64,000 nt of DNA from Massilia glaciei (GTDB lineage Bacteria > Pseudomonadota > Gammaproteobacteria > Burkholderiales > Burkholderiaceae_D), in assembly GCF_003011895.2 (NCBI RefSeq), contig NZ_PXWF02000297.1:20573-84572 (forward strand). The letters are read 5' to 3'. The position numbers were made by a program, and so were the translations under genes. Shown one piece after another: positions 10,616 through 18,780 of this stretch (the first letter of the stretch is position 1; every line of letters starts with the position of its first letter). The notes beneath the pieces were generated by a model, which searched no databases, was not told the DNA's origin, and saw nothing but the letters and a program-made list of their open reading frames with translations.

Positions 10616-10789
10616 ATGACGAACGACACCAAAGATACCCAGCAAAAAGGTCCCCAGCCGCAAGGTCCGCAAAAGGGCGACCTGAACGCGAACGAACAGA
10701 AGGCGCATGAAGACGAGGTCGCTGGTCGCCACCAGAACGATGGCCAGAAGGGGCACGAAGGCGCGAACAAGGGACCGCACCGTAATTGA
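10616..10789 (+). CDS. Small hydrophilic protein, unknown function
   Basis: A 57-residue protein of almost only polar residues (Gln, Lys, Gly, Asn, Asp, His), with no hydrophobic segment and no cysteine. The start is well supported by GAGGAG seven bases before the ATG; longer in-frame starts lack this. The composition resembles disordered, desiccation-related small proteins, and the window encodes two more of this type (40421-40747, 41087-41542). No domain was recognised. It is convergent with the SEC-C protein gene across a 15-bp tandem array. Confidence 0.7.
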   Translation: MTNDTKDTQQKGPQPQGPQKGDLNANEQKAHEDEVAGRHQNDGQKGHEGANKGPHRN

Positions 10790-10823
10790 TTGGGTTAATT
10801 TCTGTCGCGGCCCGGTTTAGCGC

Positions 10824-10954
10824 GCGGCCCGACCGGGCGCGCCCTGACTGCGGCCCGACCGTGCGCGGCCCGACCGTTCGCGGCCCGACCGTTCGCGGCC
10901 CGACCGTTCGCGGCCCGACCGTTCGCGGCCCGACCGTTCGCGGCCCGACCGACC
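10824..10954. repeat. 15-bp tandem array between convergent genes
   Basis: Seven contiguous 15-bp units (consensus gcggcccgaccgttc) run from 10850 to 10954; five are identical, the outer two differ. A further copy lies at 10824-10838. The array ends 29 bp before the stop of the SEC-C protein gene. The unit is a multiple of three, so open frames run through it, but none has gene-like features. Confidence 0.9.
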
Positions 10955-10982
10955 CCACCGCAGGCGGGACCGGTGTTAGTGC

Positions 10983-11681
10983 TTACTCGGCGGCGGCGTC
11001 GGCGCCGCAGCACTTCTTGAATTTTTTGCCACTGCCGCAAGGGCAGTCGTCGTTGCGGCCCACTTTTGGCTCGTCGCGCTTGATCGTCTGCACCGCCGGC
11101 TTGCGCAGCGGCACCCAGAAGCGGTAGATCGCCGGCAGGTTCGCCTCGATCTCCACGGCCAGCTTGTGGCCCTTGACCGGGTTGTCGACCAGCGTCATTT
11201 CGGCTTCCTCGATCTCGTCGGCGCCCAGCAGGTAGATCGGGCGCATCAGCGGCGCGAGCTCCGAGTCCCAGATCGGCTGCCACGAACCAGGGCGCAACTC
11301 CATGCCCTCCCAGAAACCCCAGCACCACGCCTCGGCGTCGATCAGCATCTCGCCGTCCTGCTCGTGTTCGCAGAACAGGGGCTCGAATTCCTTCGGCGCC
11401 ACTTCGAACGTGACCAGCACCTCGTTCATGAAACGCATGATCAGGTTGATGATCTGTTCGGACTCCTTGGCGTTCTTCCATTTGGGCGCGCAGCCTTCCT
11501 CGTCGCCCCAGACCTTCGGCAACCATTCGGCCGGCATGATGGTCTCGGGGCCCATCGCGATCGCGGTCAGGTAGCCGTGCAGGGTGTCCATCGTCATCGC
11601 ATCGTCGGGGCTGCGCTCCGACAGGAGGAATTGGTCGAGGTCGTTGAATTCTTTTTCTGACAGGGGCTGATCGAGTTGCAT
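10983..11681 (-). CDS. UPF0149 (YecA/YgfB-like) protein with C-terminal SEC-C zinc motif
   Basis: 232 residues: a UPF0149 helical domain (about 10-185) followed by the SEC-C motif [19 protein letters not shown], which binds zinc with its CxC…CC cysteines. SEC-C tails occur in SecA and several small proteins and may contact ribosomes or nucleic acids; the function of this family is not settled. The ATG at 11681 lies back to back with srkA. It is acidic before the tail and has no membrane segment. Confidence 0.85.
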   Translation of the reverse strand: MQLDQPLSEKEFNDLDQFLLSERSPDDAMTMDTLHGYLTAIAMGPETIMPAEWLPKVWGDEEGCAPKWKNAKESEQIINLIMRFMNEVLVTFEVAPKEFEPLFCEHEQDGEMLIDAEAWCWGFWEGMELRPGSWQPIWDSELAPLMRPIYLLGADEIEEAEMTLVDNPVKGHKLAVEIEANLPAIYRFWVPLRKPAVQTIKRDEPKVGRNDDCPCGSGKKFKKCCGADAAAE

Positions 11682-11769
11682 GGCGTGCTTTAAAGGGAGG
11701 GAAGGCGCTAGTTTAACCCGCGCGGGGGAACGGCGCGCGAAACTTGTGCTCCCCGATTACAATGGGTGC

Positions 11770-12792
11770 ATGAATATCGCCCCCCCCGAGCACGAACCAG
11801 CACCGGCAGCGCCGCCGCCCCACCCGTTCGCCGCGCTGGGCCCCGACCGCGTGCTCGACGCGCTCGACAGCGTTGGGCTGCGCGGCGACGGCCGCCTGCT
11901 CGCGCTCAACAGCTACGAAAACCGCGTCTACCAGGTCGGCATGGAGGACGGGCCGCCGGTGGTGGTCAAGTTTTACCGGCCAGAACGCTGGAGCGGCGCC
12001 GCGATCCTCGAGGAGCATGCCTTCGTCGAGGAGCTGACCGAGCGCGAGGTGCCGGTGGTGCCCGCGCTCACGCTCGGCGGCGCCACCCTGCACGGCTTCG
12101 ACGGCTTCAAGTTCGCCGTGTTCCCGCGCCGCGGCGGGCGCGCGCCCGAGCTCCAGGACCCGAAGACGCTCGAGTGGGTCGGGCGTTTCATCGGCCGCAT
12201 CCACGCCGTCGGCGCGCTCAAAGGGTATGCCGAGCGCCCGGCGCTGACGCCGCAGTCGTTCGGCCACGCGTCGCGCGACTACCTGCTGGCCAACGATTTC
12301 ATCCCGCGCGAATTGCTGCCGGCCTACACCAGCGTGGTCGAGCAGGCCCTGGCCGGGGTCGACCATTGCTACGCGCGGGCCGGCGCGACGGCGCAGCTGC
12401 GCCTGCACGGCGATTGCCACGCGGGCAATGTGCTGTGGACCCCGGACGGCCCCCATTTCGTCGACTTCGACGACAGCCGCACCGGGCCCGCCGTGCAAGA
12501 CCTGTGGATGCTGCTGTCGGGCGAGCGGCCCGACATGGTGCGCCAGATGGGCGACATTCTGGCCGGCTACGAGGACTTTTCCGACTTCGATCCGCGCCAG
12601 CTCTACTTGGTCGAGGCGCTGCGCACGCTGCGCCTGATCCATTATTCGGCCTGGCTGGCGCGGCGCTGGGACGATCCGGCGTTTCCGGCGGCCTTTCCGT
12701 GGTTTAACACCCAACGTTACTGGCAGGACCGTATCCTCGAGCTGCGCGAACAGGTCGCGCTCATGGACGAACCACCGCTGTGGCCCGCGTAG
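11770..12792 (+). CDS. srkA: Serine/threonine protein kinase SrkA-like (YihE/RdoA)
   Basis: Kinase of the aminoglycoside phosphotransferase (APH) fold; the Escherichia coli relative is a stress-response kinase that delays cell death. The 340 residues include the nucleotide-loop region ENRVYQVG, the lysine in PVVVKFYRPERW, the catalytic loop HGDCHAGNVLW and the metal-binding FVDFDDSRTGPAVQDLW. An upstream in-frame ATG at 11680 would overlap the opposite gene's start; the ATG at 11770 (MNIAPPEHEP) fits better. It is a single gene, divergent from the SEC-C protein gene. Confidence 0.88.
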   Translation: MNIAPPEHEPAPAAPPPHPFAALGPDRVLDALDSVGLRGDGRLLALNSYENRVYQVGMEDGPPVVVKFYRPERWSGAAILEEHAFVEELTEREVPVVPALTLGGATLHGFDGFKFAVFPRRGGRAPELQDPKTLEWVGRFIGRIHAVGALKGYAERPALTPQSFGHASRDYLLANDFIPRELLPAYTSVVEQALAGVDHCYARAGATAQLRLHGDCHAGNVLWTPDGPHFVDFDDSRTGPAVQDLWMLLSGERPDMVRQMGDILAGYEDFSDFDPRQLYLVEALRTLRLIHYSAWLARRWDDPAFPAAFPWFNTQRYWQDRILELREQVALMDEPPLWPA

Positions 12793-13082
12793 CGGGGAAT
12801 TGGCGCGGCAAAGCCACGCCCCCGCGCAGCGAATCGGCCATGCGGGGCCGATTTTCCCATGGTCCCTTTGCCAAGATGTAAGTTTCGAAATATTCCCCAT
12901 TCGCCCCGGGCAAACCAAGAAGTCAGTTTTGAACGCTTCCCCAGTCGCCCCGGCCAAACGGTCGATTTGACCGGTTTTTCCGCATCTGCTTGCCGCTCCA
13001 CGATGGGCCCGCCTGTTTGATAATCGTTCCATGCCATGACGTGCGCATTCCGCGTCCGCCCTAGGCATCGCCCGAGACTAAC
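12793..13082. other. Intergenic region with degenerate about 44-bp repeats
   Basis: No gene was found. From about 12850 to 12975 three diverged direct copies follow each other. Each contains a ttcccca/ttcccat block, a cgccccggscaaac-like block and an agttttgaa-like block. The middle and last copies agree best. Confidence 0.55.
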
Positions 13083-14582
13083 ATGCCCGACACGCACCAT
13101 CAGCACGACGACGCCACACTGATCATCGAACTGCCCACGCTCGCGGTGCGCGCGCCGGCGTTCGTGGCGGCGGCGCCGGCGGTCTCGCTGATGCAGGTGG
13201 CGATCGCCAGGGTCGAGGCCGAGGCGAAGGCGCTAAGCGCGTCCGAGCTGCGCGTGGCCGCCGAACAGCGCGCGCAGCTTGCCGCCGAGGAGCGCGGCGC
13301 GCTCGACGCGGCGCTGGCAGCCGCCGCCGAGCAAGCGGCGCGCGACGCGCAGGCGTTCATCGACGCCAACCGCGAGCACCTCTCGAGCATGCACGAGGCG
13401 GCGCGCGCCAACGCCGAGCGGCTCGCCGCGCTGCGCCGCGAAACGGCGGCGCTGCGCGCGCAGGCCGAGTCCGACACCGTGGCCGCGCTGCAAGTCGACG
13501 CCCGCGCCGAGGCCGGGCAGGCCGCGCGCAGGGATGAGGAGGCGGCGCAGATGGCCGACGCGCTGAGCGAGGCGAACCAACAATTGATGGCCGAGACCGA
13601 GCGCGCGCGGCTGCAGGCGCTCGAGCGGATCGCCGCCGTGCACGCGGCGCGCGAGGAGGTGCGGCGCAGCGCCGGCTGCGACGCGCGGCTGGCGATGCTG
13701 GCGCGCGAACGTGAGCGCGACGCGCGCGCGGCGCGCGAGGCGGCCGAGTTGCTGGCCGAAACCGAGAACGAGGCGCGCGCGCTGACCTCGCAGCGCGAAC
13801 AGGCCGACCAGCGCGCCGCCGACGCCGCCTTCGCGCGCGCGATCGCCGAAGCGCGTGCGCTCGAAGAGGCGCGCGCGCTGGCCCATATAGAACAGGAGCG
13901 CGCGGCGATGGCGACCGCGCAGGCCGAAGCGGAGCGTGGCCGCGCCTGCGCGCTGGAGCTGCGTTTGCAATGGGAAAAGGAGGCGCGCGCCACGGCCGAA
14001 CAGCGCGCGCGCGCCGAACGGATCGCCGCCGCCGGCGCTGAGGCGCGGCGCGACGCCGAGGCCCGCATGTTGCAGGCGACCGAACAACGGATCGCGCTCG
14101 AGCGTCAACTACACGAGGCCGCGTGCGCGCGCGCCTGCGCCGAGGAGGGCGCCAAGCAATATTTGCAAACAGACATCGGCGTCCCCGGGCGCAAGCCGGA
14201 CCAGGGCGCGGGCGGCGGTCCGCGAGCCTTGCCCGAGCCGGCGGGCGGGGCGGCAAAGCGTGTCGTCGGGCAGCGCGATAAACCGCGTGACAAGCCGAAC
14301 GCTAAGCCGCCCGCTAAGCCGCCCGACAAACCGTCCGACAAACCGTCCGAAAGAACGTCCGTCAAACCGTCCCACTACGCCGAAATACAACACGCGTGCG
14401 CCGCCGCGGCGACCTTGGACGGGCACGGCCCGCCAGGGCATGGCGCCGCCGTCGGCACGGCCGTGCTGCCGGGCACGGACGCCGTGGCGCCGGACGCGCC
14501 CGCGGGCGACACGTCGGCGCTGGTGGCCCGCGCGGTCATTGGCCGCCTGACCCAGTCACTCGTGACACCTTGTCCAATGTAA
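13083..14582 (+). CDS. Alanine/arginine/glutamate-rich coiled-coil protein, unknown function
   Basis: A 499-residue protein. Residues about 40-365 are an almost unbroken run of Ala, Glu, Arg and Gln with heptad-like spacing, predicted to be a long coiled coil. After a Gly/Pro-rich turn comes a lysine-rich repeat segment (KP-DKP, KP-PDKP, KP-SDKP) near 395-420, then an unstructured tail. There is no signal peptide, membrane helix or enzyme motif. Very long open frames on the opposite strand are composition artefacts. The ATG at 13083 is the first in frame. It could be structural or bind nucleic acid through its basic tail; both are guesses. Confidence 0.65.
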   Translation: MPDTHHQHDDATLIIELPTLAVRAPAFVAAAPAVSLMQVAIARVEAEAKALSASELRVAAEQRAQLAAEERGALDAALAAAAEQAARDAQAFIDANREHLSSMHEAARANAERLAALRRETAALRAQAESDTVAALQVDARAEAGQAARRDEEAAQMADALSEANQQLMAETERARLQALERIAAVHAAREEVRRSAGCDARLAMLARERERDARAAREAAELLAETENEARALTSQREQADQRAADAAFARAIAEARALEEARALAHIEQERAAMATAQAEAERGRACALELRLQWEKEARATAEQRARAERIAAAGAEARRDAEARMLQATEQRIALERQLHEAACARACAEEGAKQYLQTDIGVPGRKPDQGAGGGPRALPEPAGGAAKRVVGQRDKPRDKPNAKPPAKPPDKPSDKPSERTSVKPSHYAEIQHACAAAATLDGHGPPGHGAAVGTAVLPGTDAVAPDAPAGDTSALVARAVIGRLTQSLVTPCPM

Positions 14583-14658
14583 AAAGTCACGAATGGTATT
14601 TTTTGCGGGCAAGCTTGCTGGTGTATGATCCAAGCTGGGTGTTCGTAAAAAGACTTCG

Positions 14659-15387
14659 ATGCTTTCGTTCCGTTTGCCGATCTCGTGCGTTCTGCTTGCC
14701 TGTGCGCTCAACGCGCAAGCGCATACCGTTGCGCTCGTGGTGCTGGTCGACACCGCGACCGAAATGCCGATGGCGAGCTTCAAGCAATTCCGGCTGGTCG
14801 ACGGCATCCACAAGGATATCGGCGAGGCGCTCGCCGCGCGCATGGGCCGCAGCGCGCGTTTCATGGCGCTGCCGCGCAAACGCATCACCAAGGCGCTCGA
14901 GACGGGAGAGGTCGACCTCGTGTGCAGCTATGTGCCCGAATGGTTGCCTGGCCGGTTTGGCTGGAGCATCCCTTTCATTCCCATCACCCAGGTCTTGATC
15001 ACCCGCAGCGACGCCACGCGGCCGCGCAAGCTGGCCGACCTCAAGGGGCGGCGCGTCGGCACCGTGCTCGGCTATTCACATCCGGAACTTGAACAGGCGC
15101 TCGGCGACGGGTTCTTGCGCGAGGACGCGCCCAGCAGCGAGGCCAACCTGAGCAAGCTGACGGCCGGCCGGATCCAGCACGCCGTCACGGGCAAGAGTTT
15201 CATCGAGTACCGCCTGAAAAAGAGCGACCCGCCGCTGGCGCTGCATCCGCCGCTCGACGTGACGCAATACATGGGGCAGTGCGCGGTGTCGCCCAAGGGC
15301 CGCGTCACGCTGGCCGAGGTCGATGCCGCGTTGACCCAGATGGTGCACGACGGGACCATCAACACCATCGTCGCCCACTACCGCTAA
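14659..15387 (+). CDS. Periplasmic solute-binding protein, SBP_bac_3-like
   Basis: 242 residues beginning with a signal peptide (MLSFRLPISCVLLACALNAQA, cleavage after AQA). The rest has the two-lobe pattern of family-3 solute-binding proteins: DGIHKDIGEALAARMG, then a segment with ETGEVDLVCSYVPEW and DLKGRRVGTVLGYS. Such proteins bind amino acids or similar small solutes. No ABC permease or ATPase gene is adjacent, so it may be an orphan binding protein. Some orphan members act as sensors or in lipid-linked signalling rather than uptake. Confidence 0.8.
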   Translation: MLSFRLPISCVLLACALNAQAHTVALVVLVDTATEMPMASFKQFRLVDGIHKDIGEALAARMGRSARFMALPRKRITKALETGEVDLVCSYVPEWLPGRFGWSIPFIPITQVLITRSDATRPRKLADLKGRRVGTVLGYSHPELEQALGDGFLREDAPSSEANLSKLTAGRIQHAVTGKSFIEYRLKKSDPPLALHPPLDVTQYMGQCAVSPKGRVTLAEVDAALTQMVHDGTINTIVAHYR

Positions 15388-15418
15388 GGCCGCTCGGCCG
15401 GCGCCGCCCCTGCCGCGC

Positions 15419-15790
15419 CTACTGCGACAACGTCACTTTCTCGATGAAATATTCGGTCTCGCCGAAGCAGTCCGAGGGCACGCCCTTGTGCTGGGCGTAC
15501 ACGAGCAGCACGCGTTTGCCGGTGGCGGCCTCGAGTTGCTTGACGACTTGCTCGTCGCGCACCGAGAAGGTGAAGCGCTCGGGGATCGCGCCGGGCATGC
15601 TGCTAAGCAGGATTTCGCCCTCCCACGTCTTGCAAATCCAGCCCTTTTTGGATAGCTTTTGCAGGTAGCCCGCGCGCGTGCCCTCGGAGTAAGAATAGCT
15701 CAGCGTGATCCAGGTGTAGAGGGCGAACAGGACGACGACCCCGCCGATTAGGGGCAGCAACAGCACGGCGGCGCGTTTTGGAATGGGCAT
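15419..15790 (-). CDS. Single-span membrane protein, unknown function
   Basis: 123 residues from the ATG at 15790 (MPIPKRAAVLLLPLIGG). One transmembrane helix at about residues 7-28 is followed by a soluble domain with the conserved-looking segment KLSKKGWICKTWEGEILL and a second cysteine near the end. I remember similar short membrane proteins in related betaproteobacteria but know no assigned function. A longer in-frame start at 15835 exists; the chosen one has AGAAG upstream and places the helix at the N-terminus. It is convergent with the solute-binding protein gene. Confidence 0.7.
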   Translation of the reverse strand: MPIPKRAAVLLLPLIGGVVVLFALYTWITLSYSYSEGTRAGYLQKLSKKGWICKTWEGEILLSSMPGAIPERFTFSVRDEQVVKQLEAATGKRVLLVYAQHKGVPSDCFGETEYFIEKVTLSQ

Positions 15791-16099
15791 GATGGCGTTT
15801 TTCTTCTGTTGGAATGTCGGTGGAGAAGTCTCCATGGCGCCCCCGACCGTGGCCTCGGCGCGCCGCGTGGTGCCGGAGCGTGCTCATTCTGACATGTCCG
15901 CAAGAATTTTCAAGCCATTTGCTCGGCCACCGAGGCGGCGGCGGGCTTGTGCCGGGGGCTTCAGGAAGGCATGGCACGGCGCCCCGGCATACGTATTGCA
16001 TATTTGAATCGCGCGCCGTAGGAAAGAGCGGAGGCGAAGCGGGGAGGCGAGCGGGGACGGGTCGCCCCGCGCGGGCGCGCCCCCGCGACCGTTGCCGGG

Positions 16100-16675
16100 T
16101 CAGGCGGACACGCCGTACGAGCGCGCCAGCGGACCGAGGCCGCCCTTGAAGCCCTGGCCGACGGCGCGGAACTTCCATTCGGCGCCGGCACGGTAGAGCT
16201 CGCCGAAGACCATGGCCGTTTCGGTCGAACCGTCTTCGGACAGGTCGTAGCGCGCGATCTCGGCCTCGCCCTCGGCGTTCAGGCAGCGCATGAAGGCTTT
16301 GCCGACCATGCCGAAATTCTGGCCGCGCTGCTCGGCCTCGTGGATGGTGACGCCGACCGATATGCGGTCGATCTCGGGCGGCACCGTGGACAGCTCGACC
16401 GTGATGCGCTCGTCGTCGCCCTCGCCCTCGCCCGTCAGGTTGTCGCCCGAATGGGTCACGGCGCCGTCGGTGGACTTGAGGTTGTTGTAAAAAATAAAAT
16501 CGGTGTCGGCGCGCACCTTGCCGTCGGCCCTGAGCAGGAAGGCGCTGCCGTCGAGGTCGAAGACGGCGCCGTCGGTCGCGCGCGGGTCCCAGCCGAGGCC
16601 GATGATGACTTTTTTGAGGCCCGGCGCCTCTTTGCTCAGGTTGACGTTGCCGCCCTTTTGCAGACTGATTGCCAT
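16100..16675 (-). CDS. TerD family stress protein
   Basis: 191 residues of the TerD/TerE/CABP fold. Visible signatures are the start [31 protein letters not shown] with DLDGSAFLL, and the Asp-rich [15 protein letters not shown], which forms calcium sites in this family. TerD proteins are cytoplasmic and linked to tellurite resistance and general stress, but the rest of a ter operon is absent here. An isolated terD-like gene more likely serves a general stress role. The window gives no evidence about regulation. Confidence 0.9.
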   Translation of the reverse strand: MAISLQKGGNVNLSKEAPGLKKVIIGLGWDPRATDGAVFDLDGSAFLLRADGKVRADTDFIFYNNLKSTDGAVTHSGDNLTGEGEGDDERITVELSTVPPEIDRISVGVTIHEAEQRGQNFGMVGKAFMRCLNAEGEAEIARYDLSEDGSTETAMVFGELYRAGAEWKFRAVGQGFKGGLGPLARSYGVSA

Positions 16676-16911
16676 GTCGGACTCCTCGCATTTATAGTGG
16701 ATGGTGGACGGGTTGTTGGCGCCGTGTTCGCCCGGTTTTTGTTCGTTCAGCTTGTTCGATCAAGTTGTTCGATCAAGCCGGGCCGGCGAAGTTCCTGCCC
16801 GTCGGCGGCGCGCTCGGGCGTGGCCGGCCCGCAACTGGCGCAACGCGGGCCGCACCGGAAGGGGGGCGATCTGCGATAATTCCGCACGGCATTTCACCTC
16901 ATGGAAAATCA

Positions 16912-17334
16912 ATGGACCTCATCTATCTCGTCACTCCCGTGCTGACCTGGCTTGCAGTCGGCCCGATCAAGTTCCTGATCAACAGCGCGCGCCAGCGCCG
17001 CTGGGCCTTCGACCTGATCGGCAACGGCGGTTTCCCGAGCAACCACAGCAGCGTGGTGACCAGCATGGCCACCGTGATCGCGATCCAGGAGGGCATGCGC
17101 GAGCCGGCCTTCGGGGTGGCCGTCACGCTCGCCTTCATCGTCATGATCGACGCCAACAGCCTGCGCCAGCATGTCGGCCGCCACGCCGCCGGCCTGAACC
17201 GGCTCTCGGGCGAGGACCCCACGCACATCCTGTTGCGCGAGCGCATGGGACACACGCTGGTCGAAATCTGCGGCGGCATCGCCACCGGCATCGGCATGGG
17301 CTTCGCCATCACGTCCCTGTTCGCACAGTTGTAA
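16912..17334 (+). CDS. Divergent PAP2 family membrane protein
   Basis: 140 residues with about four hydrophobic segments and the family motif GGFPSNHSSVVTS (about residues 39-51), a reduced version of the PAP2 phosphatase signature. Later conserved residues include IDANSLRQHVGRHA. Members are related to acid phosphatases and vanadium haloperoxidases, but their activity is not established. The start was set at the ATG of MDLIYLVTP because the frame upstream lacks protein character. It is followed by 278 bp without a gene. Confidence 0.85.
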   Translation: MDLIYLVTPVLTWLAVGPIKFLINSARQRRWAFDLIGNGGFPSNHSSVVTSMATVIAIQEGMREPAFGVAVTLAFIVMIDANSLRQHVGRHAAGLNRLSGEDPTHILLRERMGHTLVEICGGIATGIGMGFAITSLFAQL

Positions 17335-17612
17335 ACACGCCCGGCGCGGCGCCGGCGGTAAGCCGGGCGCTGAAGTTTCCGCAGTTCAAGTGCCTGAAAT
17401 TGCATTTCATCCCGCCATTTGCGCCTTTCAGGTATCGAAAAGCGCAACAGGGCGGCCGGCGATTGACGATCCCGGCGGGCTCAAGGATACTGCGCGATCG
17501 AAGCTGCGCCGGCGTGCCCACGCCGCCGCGAAAAAATAACTACATAGTGAATGAAAAGTAAATACATTGTCACAACGCTGTAACGACCACCCCCATCCCC
17601 GGAGAACCAACC

Positions 17613-18779
17613 ATGCTGCGCAAAACCATCCTTGTCCTCGCCATCGCTACGGCGCTCGCCGCCTGCAGTAAGGGGGGCAAGGATCCCGAAAAGGGCGCCG
17701 ACGGCAAGGTGGCCAAGGAGAAGCCGGCCGATCTGATCGTGGCGAAAGAGGATCTGATCACGGTCGCGCCCAACGCGCTCGCCTCGGGCCCGGTGATCAC
17801 CGGCTCGGTCCAGCCCGAACGCAAGGCCGACCTGCGCGCCGAGGTCTCGGCCGTGGTGCTGCAGGTGCTCAGGGAGAACGGCGAAGTCGTCAAGCGCGGC
17901 GACGTGCTCGTCAAGCTCGACGAGACCGCGATCCGCGACAGCCTCGCCTCGGCCGAGCAGTCGGCCCGCTCGGCCGGCCAGGCGCTCGAGCAGTCGAGCC
18001 GCACGCTCGAGCGGCTCAAGACGCTGCGCGCCTCCGGCATGGTGTCGCTGCAGGCGCTCGACGACGCCGAGGTGCGCCGCAACGCGGCCCAGAGCGAGGT
18101 CTCGGCCAGCCGCACGCGCGCCGTGCTGGCGCGCCAGCAACTGTCGCGCACCTCGGTGCGCGCCCCATTCGACGGCGTCGTCAGCGAGCGCAAGGTCTCG
18201 GCCGGCGACACCGCCTCGATCGGCAAGGAATTGCTCAAGGTGGTCGACCCGGCCAGCATGCGCTTCGAGGGCCGCGTCGCGGCCGACCAGATCAGTGCCG
18301 TCAAGCTCGGCCAGGCGGTCAGCTTCCGCGTCAACGGCTACCAGGGCCAGGAGTTCCGCGGCGCCGTCAAGCGCATCGACCCGGCCGCCGACGCCGTCAC
18401 GCGCCAGGTCGAGGTGACGGTCGGCTTCGCCGACGCGGCGCGCCCGAGCGTGTCGGGCCTGTTCGCCGAGGGCCGCATCGAGGCCGCCAGCGTGGCCACC
18501 CTGATGCTGCCCGAGGGCGCGCTGGTCAAAGTCGGCGACAAGACCTACGCCTGGCGCATGAAGGGCGACAAGCTGCACAAGGTCGAACTCGGCATGGGCG
18601 TGCGCGATACCCGCACCGGCGACTTCGAGATCCGCAGCGGCCTGTCCGCGGGCGACCTGATCATGCGCAGCGCCAATTCGAAATTTTCCGACGGCCAGAA
18701 GGCGACCATGGCGCCGGGAAAGATGGCGAGCGCCGTCGCCGCGGCCGCCGCGGCACCTGCCGTCGTCAAGGGAAAATAA
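17613..18779 (+). CDS. RND efflux periplasmic adaptor (membrane fusion protein) lipoprotein
   Basis: A 388-residue adaptor of the AcrA/MexA type. The N-terminus is a lipoprotein signal with lipobox LAAC (Cys18), so it is anchored in the inner membrane. Domains in order: lipoyl half, alpha-hairpin (about residues 115-170), second lipoyl half with RTSVRAPFDGVVSERKV, beta-barrel (DPASMRFEGRVAAD…), and membrane-proximal domain. It links the pump encoded immediately downstream to an outer-membrane channel; no channel gene is nearby. One base separates its stop from the pump gene's ATG. Confidence 0.93.
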   Translation: MLRKTILVLAIATALAACSKGGKDPEKGADGKVAKEKPADLIVAKEDLITVAPNALASGPVITGSVQPERKADLRAEVSAVVLQVLRENGEVVKRGDVLVKLDETAIRDSLASAEQSARSAGQALEQSSRTLERLKTLRASGMVSLQALDDAEVRRNAAQSEVSASRTRAVLARQQLSRTSVRAPFDGVVSERKVSAGDTASIGKELLKVVDPASMRFEGRVAADQISAVKLGQAVSFRVNGYQGQEFRGAVKRIDPAADAVTRQVEVTVGFADAARPSVSGLFAEGRIEAASVATLMLPEGALVKVGDKTYAWRMKGDKLHKVELGMGVRDTRTGDFEIRSGLSAGDLIMRSANSKFSDGQKATMAPGKMASAVAAAAAAPAVVKGK

Positions 18780-18780
18780 T

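Noticed and set aside
10850..10954. Possible CRISPR or coding pentapeptide repeat
   Set aside because: No spacers; frames through it have no start site and no protein-like flanks.
13100..14068. Ser/Ala/Arg-rich frame on the minus strand over the coiled-coil gene
   Set aside because: Composition artefact of the Ala/Glu/Arg-rich coding strand. The plus-strand frame has coiled-coil periodicity and is open for 499 codons.
16676..16911. Upstream extension of the divergent PAP2 gene by about 80 codons
   Set aside because: The extra residues are unlike any membrane protein, and the ATG at 16912 gives the normal family start.
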